Origin: Danxiaibacter flavus
Lineage (GTDB): Bacteria > Bacteroidota > Bacteroidia > Chitinophagales > Chitinophagaceae
Length of the DNA stretch: 64,000 bases
Direction of reading: 5' to 3'
Assembly (NCBI RefSeq): GCF_041060425.1
Contig: NZ_JAULBC010000013.1
Location: 1 to 64,000 of the forward strand
Part shown: positions 1 to 8,161 of the stretch, piece by piece
Numbering within the stretch: position 1 is the stretch's first letter
Layout: every line of letters starts with the position of its first letter
Position numbers and translations under genes: made by a program
The notes under the pieces: model-generated
What the model saw: the letters and a program-made list of their open reading frames with translations, nothing else
What the model was told of the DNA's origin: nothing
Databases searched by the model: none

Positions 1-33
1 ATCATAAGGCCGAATAGAAGATTCGATCGAAAA

Positions 34-55
34 AAGCGGCTTAAAAGGCCGCCTT
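34..55. terminator. Possible stem-loop at window start
   Basis: GCGGC and GCCGC pair around a 7-nt loop, preceded by an A-run. There is no clear T-run on the + side. It could end a gene that lies left of the window, or one read leftwards. Weak call. Confidence 0.25.
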
Positions 56-96
56 CCATGAATTATAAACAACTTTAGTTCTTATTTCAACGACAT

Positions 97-135
<39 letters not shown>

Positions 136-159
136 AGCTACAACTCATAGGCACAATTC

Positions 160-194
160 CAAATTTCAAATCTCAAATTTCAAATTTCAAATCT
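160..194. repeat. Heptamer array CAAATYT x5
   Basis: Five head-to-tail heptamers (CAAATTT or CAAATCT) ending four bases before the cinA ATG, so the array takes the place of a normal ribosome-binding region. Related RATTTGA-type arrays occur near 17.5, 48.58, 61.0 and 61.29 kb. Confidence 0.95.
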
Positions 195-198
195 TCTC

Positions 199-1458
199 AT
201 GAATAAAATAAACGCCTCGATCATAACAATCGGAGATGAACTTTTGATAGGACAGGTTATTGATACAAATAGCGCCTGGATTTCGCAGGAACTGAATAAG
301 ATTGGCGTTTGGGTGAACCATCGCGTGGCAGTTGGCGATGTTTGGAGCGATATATGGCAAGCACTTGATGAAGAGAGTAAGATTGCAGACATCATACTTA
401 TTACAGGCGGACTTGGGCCAACTGCCGATGATATTACTAAACCGCTTTTGTGTGAGTATTTCGGTGGAAAACTGGTGATGGACGAACCAACCCTTGAGCA
501 TGTTACCTATTTGTTTGAGCATGTTTTTAAAAGACCAATGCCTTTACTGGAACGCAACAGAAAACAAGCAGAAGTGCCTGACGTATGCACAGTTTTAAAA
601 AACGCGATGGGTACAGCTCCGGGAATGTTATTCGAAAAGAACGGAAAAATTTTTGTGAGCATGCCGGGTGTGCCCAATGAAATGAAAACCATTATGCAGG
701 ATCATGTGTTTGGCATCATTCGCGAACGTTTTAATCTTCCTTATATCAGTCATAGAACGCTGGTGACTTTTGGTATAGGTGAATCTTTTCTTGCTGAGTT
801 AATAAAAGACTGGGAAGAAGCACTTTCTCCCAATATTAAGCTTGCTTATCTTCCTAACTATGGAATGGTAAGGTTAAGACTTACAGCTTTCGGAGAAAAG
901 CAAAAAACAGATCAGGATCTGGATATTGCGTTCAGTAAGCTGAAAGTGCTGGTTAAAGACTACATGATCGTCGACGAGGATCTTACCATGGAACAACAAA
1001 TTGGCCGGTTATTGTTAGAGCGAAAACAAACAATGAGCACGGCAGAAAGTTGCACGGGTGGTTATATCGCACATCTTATTACATCAAATTCAGGCTCGTC
1101 TGCTTACTTCCATGGCAGTATTGTGAGCTATGATAACAGGATAAAGAAAGAAGTGCTGCATGTTCAACAACAAACGTTGGAGACCGTTGGTGCTGTTAGC
1201 GAAGAAACCGTTCAACAAATGCTAACAGGTGTGCTGGACGTAATGAAAACCGACTACGCGGTTGCTGTAAGCGGCATCATGGGCCCCGATGGTGGCACTC
1301 CGGATAAGCCGGTAGGGACTGTTTGGATTGCTGCGGGCAACAAAAACAAGATCCAAACCAAACAATTTAAATTCCGTTACGACAGGAGGAAGAACATCGA
1401 AATTACTGCCATGAATGCGGTGAATATGCTTCGGGTATTCATTCTTGAAAACAGCTAG
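199..1458 (+). CDS. cinA: CinA family nicotinamide-nucleotide amidohydrolase
   Basis: Two-domain CinA, 419 aa, full length for the family. The N-terminal MoCF-biosynthesis-type domain (about residues 1-170) starts with the typical IITIGDELLIGQVIDTNSAW stretch and carries a GGLGPTADD motif. The C-terminal PncC-type amidase domain (about 260-415) carries TAESCTGG, with the expected catalytic Ser, and a GIMGPDGGTPDKPVGTVW-like motif. The family deamidates nicotinamide mononucleotide in pyridine-nucleotide salvage and is linked to competence or damage responses in some bacteria. The ATG at 199 is the natural start for the domain. Two different five-copy heptamer arrays sit immediately upstream. 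The gene appears monocistronic. Confidence 0.95.
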   Translation: MNKINASIITIGDELLIGQVIDTNSAWISQELNKIGVWVNHRVAVGDVWSDIWQALDEESKIADIILITGGLGPTADDITKPLLCEYFGGKLVMDEPTLEHVTYLFEHVFKRPMPLLERNRKQAEVPDVCTVLKNAMGTAPGMLFEKNGKIFVSMPGVPNEMKTIMQDHVFGIIRERFNLPYISHRTLVTFGIGESFLAELIKDWEEALSPNIKLAYLPNYGMVRLRLTAFGEKQKTDQDLDIAFSKLKVLVKDYMIVDEDLTMEQQIGRLLLERKQTMSTAESCTGGYIAHLITSNSGSSAYFHGSIVSYDNRIKKEVLHVQQQTLETVGAVSEETVQQMLTGVLDVMKTDYAVAVSGIMGPDGGTPDKPVGTVWIAAGNKNKIQTKQFKFRYDRRKNIEITAMNAVNMLRVFILENS

Positions 1459-1461
1459 TTA

Positions 1462-1489
1462 AGTCAAAATTCAAAAGTAAAAATTCAAA
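1462..1489. repeat. Heptamer array AKTCAAA x4
   Basis: AGTCAAA, ATTCAAA, AGTAAAA, ATTCAAA starting three bases after the cinA stop. It belongs to the same word family, in the opposite orientation, as the array at 1593-1634. Confidence 0.8.
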
Positions 1490-1592
1490 AATCTTAAGTG
1501 CGGCTTATTACTTTTTCTTCAGACCAGTTCAGGTCCAATGAAATTGCCCCGATTTGTTCCTTAAAAAAATACAGCAACTCAGCGTCCGAAGC

Positions 1593-1634
1593 TTTTGACT
1601 TTTGAATTTTGACTTTTGACTTTTGAATTTTGAC
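1593..1634. repeat. Heptamer array TTTTGAM x6
   Basis: Six head-to-tail heptamers (TTTTGAC or TTTTGAA), with degenerate continuation to about 1680. The whole 1459-1842 gap otherwise holds no gene that I can see. An open frame on the minus strand at 1494-1697 is made of this repeat. Confidence 0.95.
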
Positions 1635-1842
1635 TTTGCAAAAAGCTTTCAAATTTTGACTTTTTACTGTTGACTTTGCGCTGATTTTCAACGTCAAACC
1701 ATTGCATTATTACATTAGCCTAGAATGCTTTACATTTGACGCGTTGAAATGCCCTTTCAGCTGCGGGGATCAGTGTATTGTAACCAATGCAGGTTTCTAA
1801 ATTGGCGTTTTCAACATTATTAACATTGAAACAAGAGAAATC

Positions 1843-3198
1843 ATGGCTTTAGTAGACCTGGTAATGCCCAAGCTGGGAGAAAGTATAATGGAAGCAACCA
1901 TTTTAAAATGGCTAAAAAAGCCCGGTGACAAGATCGAACAGGATGAAACTGTTCTGGAAATAGCCACCGACAAGGTTGATAGTGAAGTCCCCAGCACTGT
2001 TTCGGGTATTTTATCTGAGATTTTGTTCGATGTAAATGATGTTGTTCCGATCGGTGCAACGATTGCTAAAATTGAAACGGAAAGTGCAGTTGAAACTCAG
2101 CCACCTGTAAACAAGCCCGTCGAAACGGAAAGCACTGTTGAACTTCAACAGGAAGAGGAAGAAGCAGTAGCTGACGTTCCATATGTTCCAACGAATACGG
2201 CAGGAGTTCCTTCCGGGGCAAGATTCTATTCTCCGCTTGTGCTGAATATCGCAGGCAGCGAAGGCATCAGCCTTTCTGAACTGGAGAATATTCCCGGATC
2301 AGGTAACGAAGGTCGCGTTACAAAGAAAGATATTCTGCAATATGTAGAAGCCAGAAAAAATGGCGCTCCTTCGGCTGCGGCTAAAACACAACAAAAGGCA
2401 GTAACAGAGACTGTTGCTCCGAAGACTGAACAGGAAACCAGACCATCCACTTCACAGGAAGTGATCACCGTTCCTAAAGCATTTGAGGGGAATGTGGAGA
2501 TCATCGAAATGGATCGCATGCGTAAATTAATTGCGCGGCATATGACCGAAAGCAAGCACACCAGTGCGCATGTTACAAGCTTTGCAGAAGCAGACGTTAC
2601 CAACATGGTCCTCTGGAGAGACAAAGTGAAGAATGAATTCGAAAAGAGAGAGAACACCAAAATTACTTTCACTCCTTTATTCATAGATTGCCTGGTGCGG
2701 GTGATGAAAAACTACCCGATCGTCAATAGCTCCGTTGATGGCGACAGGATTATCATCAAAAAAGACTTTAATATTGGAATGGCTACGGCTTTACCCAGTG
2801 GCAACCTGATTGTTCCTGTTATCCGCAACGCTGATTATCTGAATCTTGTCGGGTTAAGCAAAGCAGTTAACGGTCTTGCAGCCAACGCGCGCAACAACAA
2901 GTTAAAACCAGAAGATACACAAGGTGGCACATTTACACTGACCAACGTAGGTACTTTTGGAAGCCTGATGGGCACACCCATCATTAACCAGCCCCAGGTG
3001 GCTATTCTTGCAGTTGGGGCCATAAAAAAACGCCCGGTTGTAATTGAGACCAACCAGGGAGATACTATCGGCATCAGGCATATGATGTATTTATCTCTCA
3101 GCTATGATCATCGCATTGTAGATGGAAGCATGGGCGCATCTTTCTTAACCGCTGTTGCCAAAGAAATGGAAAACTGGGACGTGGAGAGGAAATGGTGA
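1843..3198 (+). CDS. Dihydrolipoamide acyltransferase (2-oxoacid dehydrogenase E2)
   Basis: 451 aa with classic E2 order. The N-terminal lipoyl domain (about 1-80) has the lipoyl-lysine motif ATDKVDSEVPS (Lys about 44). A Glu/Thr/Pro-rich linker is followed by the peripheral E3-binding domain (about 127-170, GRVTKKDIL), a second linker, and the catalytic acyltransferase core (about 220-450) with DHRIVDG near residue 423. It transfers acyl groups from E1 to CoA in pyruvate, 2-oxoglutarate or branched-chain dehydrogenase complexes. The ATDKVDSEVPS motif and domain spacing resemble Bacteroidota branched-chain or generic E2 proteins, but the substrate cannot be settled here: no E1 or E3 gene is nearby. 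Confidence 0.93.
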   Translation: MALVDLVMPKLGESIMEATILKWLKKPGDKIEQDETVLEIATDKVDSEVPSTVSGILSEILFDVNDVVPIGATIAKIETESAVETQPPVNKPVETESTVELQQEEEEAVADVPYVPTNTAGVPSGARFYSPLVLNIAGSEGISLSELENIPGSGNEGRVTKKDILQYVEARKNGAPSAAAKTQQKAVTETVAPKTEQETRPSTSQEVITVPKAFEGNVEIIEMDRMRKLIARHMTESKHTSAHVTSFAEADVTNMVLWRDKVKNEFEKRENTKITFTPLFIDCLVRVMKNYPIVNSSVDGDRIIIKKDFNIGMATALPSGNLIVPVIRNADYLNLVGLSKAVNGLAANARNNKLKPEDTQGGTFTLTNVGTFGSLMGTPIINQPQVAILAVGAIKKRPVVIETNQGDTIGIRHMMYLSLSYDHRIVDGSMGASFLTAVAKEMENWDVERKW

Positions 3199-3349
3199 AT
3201 TAGTTGACAGTTGATAATTCCTGCCCGACTCACGTCGTTCAGGCGGGGACAATTGAAAATGAGTTGTTCGCGGAACGATTCGTTGTACCTGATTTATATT
3301 AGTTGTAACCTGATTTTTTTATTTTAAATTTTACATACCCCATATTTTG

Positions 3350-4093
3350 ATGAGAAAGTGTCTACGATGTGTAGCAGCGATAGTATTTGCTACGATGATG
3401 ATGATGATGACGATAACAGCCCACGCACAACAAACACAAACGGCGGATTTAGGCGGCTGGTACGTTGGTCAGTTTATTTACAAACCCAACAACAAAATGT
3501 TTCTCTGGTTTGAAACGCAAACCAGATCGCAAAAGCTTACCGATCTTTTTTATTATCATGAATTCAAAGGTGGCATCGGTGCTATTTTTGCGAAGAAACA
3601 CTCCTTTCTTATCGGAACCGGTGACTATAAAACCTACAGTTACGATGGTAATTTCAAGACACCCATGCAGGCAAAAGAATTCAGGCTCTGGGAACAGATC
3701 ACATTAAACAACAATATTGACCGGGTTAAAATTGAGCAACGTTACCGCATTGAGCAACGTTGGGTGAATGGAGATTTTCGCAGCCGTTTCCGTTATCGTC
3801 TTAACCCGATCATTCCTTTAAACAAACCAAGTGTTCAAACGAACACGGTGTATATTTCCTTATTTGAAGAAGTATTTTTTGGCAATCACGCTCCTTATTT
3901 TGAACGCAACCGCTTTTTTGCTGGCGCAGGCTACCAGTTCAATAAATGGTTTGCTGCACAGACCGGCTGGATAAGACAATTCGATTATAACAAAACTACT
4001 GATGGTAGTGGAAAGAATTTCCTTCAAACTACGTTGATGTTTACACTTGACAAGAGTGGGCCGAAGGAATCGCATCCAAGCCCGATGGACTAA
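3350..4093 (+). CDS. DUF2490 family outer-membrane-type protein
   Basis: 247 aa with an N-terminal signal peptide (hydrophobic stretch after MRKCLRC, cleavage near THAQQ). The mature part is rich in alternating aromatic/polar strands ending in phenylalanine-rich segments (LQTTLMFTL), as in small outer-membrane beta-barrels. The GIGAIFAKKHSFLIGTGDYK and EQRYRIEQRW stretches are typical of DUF2490, whose function is unknown. I chose the ATG at 3350; a TTG directly in front (3347) is also in frame. It ends in a composite heptamer/octamer repeat and a convergent terminator shared with the GH20 gene. Confidence 0.75.
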   Translation: MRKCLRCVAAIVFATMMMMMTITAHAQQTQTADLGGWYVGQFIYKPNNKMFLWFETQTRSQKLTDLFYYHEFKGGIGAIFAKKHSFLIGTGDYKTYSYDGNFKTPMQAKEFRLWEQITLNNNIDRVKIEQRYRIEQRWVNGDFRSRFRYRLNPIIPLNKPSVQTNTVYISLFEEVFFGNHAPYFERNRFFAGAGYQFNKWFAAQTGWIRQFDYNKTTDGSGKNFLQTTLMFTLDKSGPKESHPSPMD

Positions 4094-4096
4094 TGC

Positions 4097-4187
4097 AATT
4101 GAAAGTGAAGAATTGATAATTGAAAATGGGAGAATGTGCAGATGAGAAAATGTGCGAATGTGCAAATGGGCGGATATGCAAATGTGA
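4097..4187. repeat. Composite array: heptamer AATTGAA x5 then octamer RAATGTGC x7
   Basis: Starts three bases after the DUF2490 stop. Five heptamers (AATTGAA, AGTGAAG, AATTGAT, AATTGAA, AATGGGA) run straight into seven octamers (GAATGTGC, AGATGAGA, AAATGTGC, GAATGTGC, AAATGGGC, GGATATGC, AAATGTGA). The same heptamer-then-octamer order recurs at 21.35-21.6 and 47.07-47.15 kb. Confidence 0.85.
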
Positions 4188-4225
4188 TATTGGCAGGCAA
4201 GAATATTCAATAATTGGATATCAAG

Positions 4226-4263
4226 AAAAAAAGGCCTTCGATTTTGATCGAAGGCTTTTTTAT
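4226..4263. terminator. Bidirectional intrinsic terminator
   Basis: A-run, stem GCCTTCGAT / ATCGAAGGC with a 4-nt loop, then a T-run. It lies between the convergent DUF2490 and GH20 genes and reads as a terminator on both strands. Confidence 0.85.
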
Positions 4264-4300
4264 TATTCGTCGTGCTTTACGAAGTTTACGCTTTACGCTC

Positions 4301-4322
4301 TGCTAAGCCTCCAGGCTTAGCA
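4301..4322. repeat. Perfect 10-bp inverted repeat
   Basis: TGCTAAGCCT, two-base spacer, AGGCTTAGCA. No T-run follows. Unassigned; about 120 bp beyond the end of the GH20 gene. Confidence 0.6.
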
Positions 4323-4440
4323 GTCTTACTTTATCGCTTCCAACGATCTTTTTGATGTATTTTTTAGAATCGCTTTTTCTTTTTATGCTTCGCGAGGCTT
4401 CAGGTTTCACAGCCCTGCTCTATCAATTGCAACGATCACT

Positions 4441-6990
4441 CTACTTAACTTCTATTATTGCGATCTTACCACTTCTGCTCTTGCTGTTAAATGCCTTGAA
4501 CTTAAATGTTCCTTTTTGGATAACCGGAGAAGCATATAAGCTGCTTTTGATTGTCGGCTCGGAGCCATCAGTTGTATAGCGCAACTGCAAACCAGGTAAC
4601 TGAATATTTGCGTTTACAGCACCGTTCACATTATTCAGTCCCGGTGTAGGTATACGGTAATTGAAACCTCCGCTTAAATTATCAAGGCGGGTCAATTCTC
4701 TTTTACCAACCACATTTACAAATTTGCTCCATGCCTGCTGGTACAACATTTCAGCTTTAGCAGAATCCTTTTCATTTGCCCATTCAGGATCTTTGGCCCA
4801 TGCTCTTTCTGCCAGGCCAAGAAATTTCGGCAACATCATATATTCCATTCTTTCGGAGCTGATATTATTTTCCGACCACACCAGTCCTTTTACACCAACA
4901 ATATTGGATTTACCATAGTCTGTCAGTCTTTCCTTACCCTTGAATATGGATCTGTCAAGCGGAATACCCAAATTGTCTTCTTTTGCATTTTTGAAATAGT
5001 CATATGGAATAAAATAGAAAGGCTTATCAACATCGAGAAAACCACCCCAATAATAACCGGGTTCATCAAATGACTTATAATAAGCCATGTCAAAATAAAA
5101 ATTGCTCACACAGCTTAATACTACCTTGTATCCGGCATTGGCCTGTTTATAAGCAAGATCTTCCGCTCCCCAGCCAAGCACATTGTTCCATACGTCCGGT
5201 TGAAAATGTTCATTGCCAAATTGCGGATTAGGAATGATTTTCTTTTCACCATCCAGCATTGTTTTACGTACACCTATTTCTTCCCAGCCGGAAACAAAAA
5301 GGTTGCGCGCTTTTATTATCTTGTTTACTTTATCATAGTAGTAATACCAAAGATCATCCACATTCTTCACTGCAGGTTCTTTTTGCATCAGCGCCTGGCA
5401 AACCGGGGATTTTTCCCAAACACCGGCAGGCACTTCATCGCCCCCCATATGTATGGTTGTCAATGGAGCATTCGCGGTTTTATACATATCGTGAAGATCA
5501 TCCACCACACGCTCAACAAACGTGTAAACCGAAGGCAGGGCCACATTCATTACATTGTCCTGCCACATTTGCGCAGAAGAATACACTGAAGAATCATTGA
5601 GATCATTCAACAGATATTTCTCTGCCTCAGCCATATTTCCCTGCTGTTTGAATTTAACATAACGGGCATACATTGACTTTATCGCTGCGCGGGCGTGGCC
5701 TGGCGTTTCAATCTCGGGAATTACCTGAATATGCCTTTCCGTTGCATACTTCAGAATCTCTATAAAATCTGCAGTTGTATAAAATCCTGTTCCTGTTTTA
5801 TTATTTACATCAGCACCAGAGCCATAAGAAGGTTGCAGCATTTGCAGTTCATCACCCCAGCCGCGTCTGGCACCCACATCAGTTAGCTCAGGCAGTGAAG
5901 GCATTTGAATGCGCCAACCTTCGTCATCACTAAAATGCAGGTGAAAAGTATTCATCTTGTATAAAGCCATCAAATCAAGGATCTTGAGGATCTCTTTCTT
6001 TGGTTGAAAATTGCGGGCAACATCCAATAAGAATGCGCGATAACCGAAACGGGGAGCATCACTTACTTTTATACACGGCAACGCAATACTCTTTTGTGCT
6101 GATGCATAAGCGGCCGGATTCGTCATTACCAGCAGTGATTGAATGGCATAGAAAAATCCTTCGGGAGAAGAAGCATTTATTTCTACAGTGGAAGTTGCGA
6201 TATTCAACTCGTAAGCCTCTTTTGCCATTTCTTTTTTATTCAGTACAATAGACTTGCCTGAAGCGCTGGCACTTTTTGGAAGCGCACTTCCCAACAACGA
6301 CTTTAAGCGTGATTGCAAATAGCTGACTTCATTTTCGCAATTGGCATTGTCGACTATTGACACATCAGCTGCTAAAACAAATTCTCCCGGCTGTAATTCT
6401 TCGTTAACCGCGGTTGGAAATATTTTCGGCAGTTTGGCTTCGTCTAAATCAGATATAGCTTTGTTTTTATTAAAAATATCTTCAGCGGTTATCAATCCAA
6501 TTTTATCGTCTGGCGAACGCAGGTACTGTTTCGGTTTTGTGGAAGGAATAATATTAACCGCAGGCATAGCCAGACCTTTTTTATCACCATTCCATTCCAG
6601 GAAAAAACCGATGGGCGCATCAGTAAAATTCACTACCCAATCTGTTGATATATACTGAACTGCAAATGAACCACCCGGTTTTACCGGTTGAAAGTTCTGC
6701 AGAGGCGACAAAACATATAAATCGCCGTTGATGTGATCAACTTTCACGTCTCCGTTTAGAACAGAAGTAATATATCGCACTGAATTGAAATAGATCTTCC
6801 AACCGGAAGCAGGTAATGCATTTTTATCTGTGTTTTTAAATGTGAGAGCCGTTAGAGACTGGCTTTTTTTATCATAATTGTTTTCTACAACCTCCCATGA
6901 AATATTGAGTTTTAAAGGATTAAAAGTTTTTTGCGCCATAGTAAAAAAACTAAATAATAAACAAGCGACAACTGATGCAACTGCTTTCAT
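4441..6990 (-). CDS. GH20 beta-N-acetylhexosaminidase, secreted
   Basis: 849 aa with signal peptide (MKAVASVVACLLFSFFTMAQ). Domain order: CHB_HEX-like carbohydrate-binding domain (about 25-170), GH20b alpha/beta domain (about 190-305), catalytic GH20 barrel (about 310-760) and a C-terminal chitobiase-type Ig-like domain (about 780-849, RYTTDGSEPT). The active-site acid pair is visible in HMGGDEVPAG (Asp-Glu near residues 516-517), and FHLHFSDDEGWR is the usual substrate-pocket strand. The enzyme removes terminal GlcNAc/GalNAc from chito-oligosaccharides or glycans by substrate-assisted catalysis in the periplasm or at the surface. It is not in a Sus-type locus. A Bacteroidota-like promoter is visible upstream. 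Confidence 0.95.
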   Translation of the reverse strand: MKAVASVVACLLFSFFTMAQKTFNPLKLNISWEVVENNYDKKSQSLTALTFKNTDKNALPASGWKIYFNSVRYITSVLNGDVKVDHINGDLYVLSPLQNFQPVKPGGSFAVQYISTDWVVNFTDAPIGFFLEWNGDKKGLAMPAVNIIPSTKPKQYLRSPDDKIGLITAEDIFNKNKAISDLDEAKLPKIFPTAVNEELQPGEFVLAADVSIVDNANCENEVSYLQSRLKSLLGSALPKSASASGKSIVLNKKEMAKEAYELNIATSTVEINASSPEGFFYAIQSLLVMTNPAAYASAQKSIALPCIKVSDAPRFGYRAFLLDVARNFQPKKEILKILDLMALYKMNTFHLHFSDDEGWRIQMPSLPELTDVGARRGWGDELQMLQPSYGSGADVNNKTGTGFYTTADFIEILKYATERHIQVIPEIETPGHARAAIKSMYARYVKFKQQGNMAEAEKYLLNDLNDSSVYSSAQMWQDNVMNVALPSVYTFVERVVDDLHDMYKTANAPLTTIHMGGDEVPAGVWEKSPVCQALMQKEPAVKNVDDLWYYYYDKVNKIIKARNLFVSGWEEIGVRKTMLDGEKKIIPNPQFGNEHFQPDVWNNVLGWGAEDLAYKQANAGYKVVLSCVSNFYFDMAYYKSFDEPGYYWGGFLDVDKPFYFIPYDYFKNAKEDNLGIPLDRSIFKGKERLTDYGKSNIVGVKGLVWSENNISSERMEYMMLPKFLGLAERAWAKDPEWANEKDSAKAEMLYQQAWSKFVNVVGKRELTRLDNLSGGFNYRIPTPGLNNVNGAVNANIQLPGLQLRYTTDGSEPTIKSSLYASPVIQKGTFKFKAFNSKSRSGKIAIIEVK

Positions 6991-7030
6991 TTGGTATGTT
7001 TTAATTTCAATTTTCTCAATGAGTATCTTG

Positions 7031-7059
7031 CAAAATACAATAAAATTTGAGTGAACAAG
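7031..7059 (-). promoter_or_regulatory. Putative Bacteroidota promoter for GH20 gene
   Basis: On the minus strand CTTG, an 18-nt gap and TATTTTG(C), close to the TTTG-N19-TAnnTTTG consensus, about 40 bases before the GH20 ATG. Confidence 0.4.
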
Positions 7060-7070
7060 ACAAAATACAG

Positions 7071-7098
7071 GTACGAATTACGAGGTACGAGGTACTTA
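7071..7098. repeat. Heptamer array GTACGAR x4
   Basis: GTACGAA, TTACGAG, GTACGAG, GTACTTA between the divergent GH20 and 240-aa genes. The same word occurs at 7982-8009 on the other side of the 240-aa gene. Confidence 0.8.
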
Positions 7099-7214
7099 GT
7101 TTTTGGACAGACTTTTGGTTTTTCAGAATGCATCAGTCTTCATCAGGTTGCCCCTTTTTTACTTTATTTAAACAGATAGTTTTTGTAAATTGATGTAAGA
7201 AAAACAGCAAGGCT

Positions 7215-7937
7215 ATGAAAACACTATCGGAAACATGGTTTGCAGACGGGTATATTGATTTTGAATTGAAGAAATATACGTTACTGTCTTACTTGCAGGA
7301 AATAAATAAGTTCTTTAACGAGAACAAGTTGTATCCACAATTAACCGACCTCATTTTTCATTACAGAAATCTGAGCGCTTTCAGGGAAAACAAAAAATAC
7401 CTTCAGGAACATTTCCCAAAACAACTTACATCTATTCAACTGCAAAAGCTGCAACTACTGTATGAACAGATGATTGAGGATGACGACCTGATGCTGGAAC
7501 TGGAAAACATTATTCAGTTTGCCTCCGGAAAAATGGAGCAAACCATTAGCAGCGGTACGGAGATATACGAATTTGTGGAAGATAACATGACAATAACTCC
7601 TGTAGGACTTATTCCGTTGGAGCTTAATGAAGGCTACTTTTTCTTAAGTAACCAACCGTCAAAAGATACAAGAGTATATGAATATCGTCTGAGCATTTTT
7701 GAAAAGCATGATGAAAAATACAGAAGCATCAGGACGGAATATATTGAAAGTCACCGCCGGAGTTTTGCAAGCACATATGAGCATATAAAAAGGCAGTTGA
7801 TTAAAACCAGGAAACAATTACCCAACCCGGCTGTATATTCTATTGAAACTGAATTGTCTTTCCCTGTTGACGAAACGTTGTTACCGGTTGCCAAAAGGTC
7901 TTTGGTAAAATATATCAGCTCAGAAAACGGACAATAA
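7215..7937 (+). CDS. Conserved-looking hypothetical protein
   Basis: 240 aa, no signal peptide or membrane segment. It is rich in charged and aromatic residues and mostly helical at the N-terminus (residues 15-105, several leucine/lysine heptads around QLQKLQLLYEQMIEDDD). A beta-rich middle section (about 125-165: TITPVGLIPLELNEGYFFLS) is followed by an Arg-rich helix around SHRRSFASTYEHIKRQ. Codon use matches its neighbours, the start follows AAAACAGCAAGGCT, and the reading frame is intact, so I take it as a real cytosolic gene. I do not recognise the family. GTACGAR heptamer arrays flank it on both sides. Confidence 0.7.
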   Translation: MKTLSETWFADGYIDFELKKYTLLSYLQEINKFFNENKLYPQLTDLIFHYRNLSAFRENKKYLQEHFPKQLTSIQLQKLQLLYEQMIEDDDLMLELENIIQFASGKMEQTISSGTEIYEFVEDNMTITPVGLIPLELNEGYFFLSNQPSKDTRVYEYRLSIFEKHDEKYRSIRTEYIESHRRSFASTYEHIKRQLIKTRKQLPNPAVYSIETELSFPVDETLLPVAKRSLVKYISSENGQ

Positions 7938-7981
7938 ATAATGCCGATTCGGAGTCCTTTCCTTCAACCGGACTTGCATTA

Positions 7982-8009
7982 AGTACGATTTACGAAGTAC
8001 GAAGTACTC
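7982..8009. repeat. Heptamer array AGTACGA x4
   Basis: AGTACGA, TTTACGA, AGTACGA, AGTACTC, 44 bases after the stop of the 240-aa gene. Same word family as 7071-7098. Confidence 0.8.
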
Positions 8010-8108
8010 AATCTTGAGCAGGCATCCTTTTTTGATCCGGTTTACGGAAACGGCATTATAAGGATTTGATCTTTTTTTTGATCCATGATAAATTTAAATC
8101 CAAATAAC

Positions 8109-8134
8109 AATCCGGAGCATTACGGCCCCGGATT
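8109..8134. terminator. Possible terminator hairpin between convergent genes
   Basis: AATCCGG and CCGGATT pair around a 12-nt loop between the 240-aa gene and the S9 peptidase gene. The T-run is poor on both strands. Confidence 0.4.
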
Positions 8135-8161
8135 TATGTAATCGTTTAGATCAAGTTTTAT

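Noticed and set aside
1494..1697. 67-aa frame on the minus strand downstream of cinA
   Set aside because: Made of TTTTGAM heptamers; a repeat-derived open frame with no protein-like composition.
4323..4440. Remnant gene just past the GH20 stop (frame ending ...KYIKKIVGSDKVRLLSLEA)
   Set aside because: Only about 45 residues long, no start, and ends in a palindrome. It could be chance; there is not enough to call a pseudogene.
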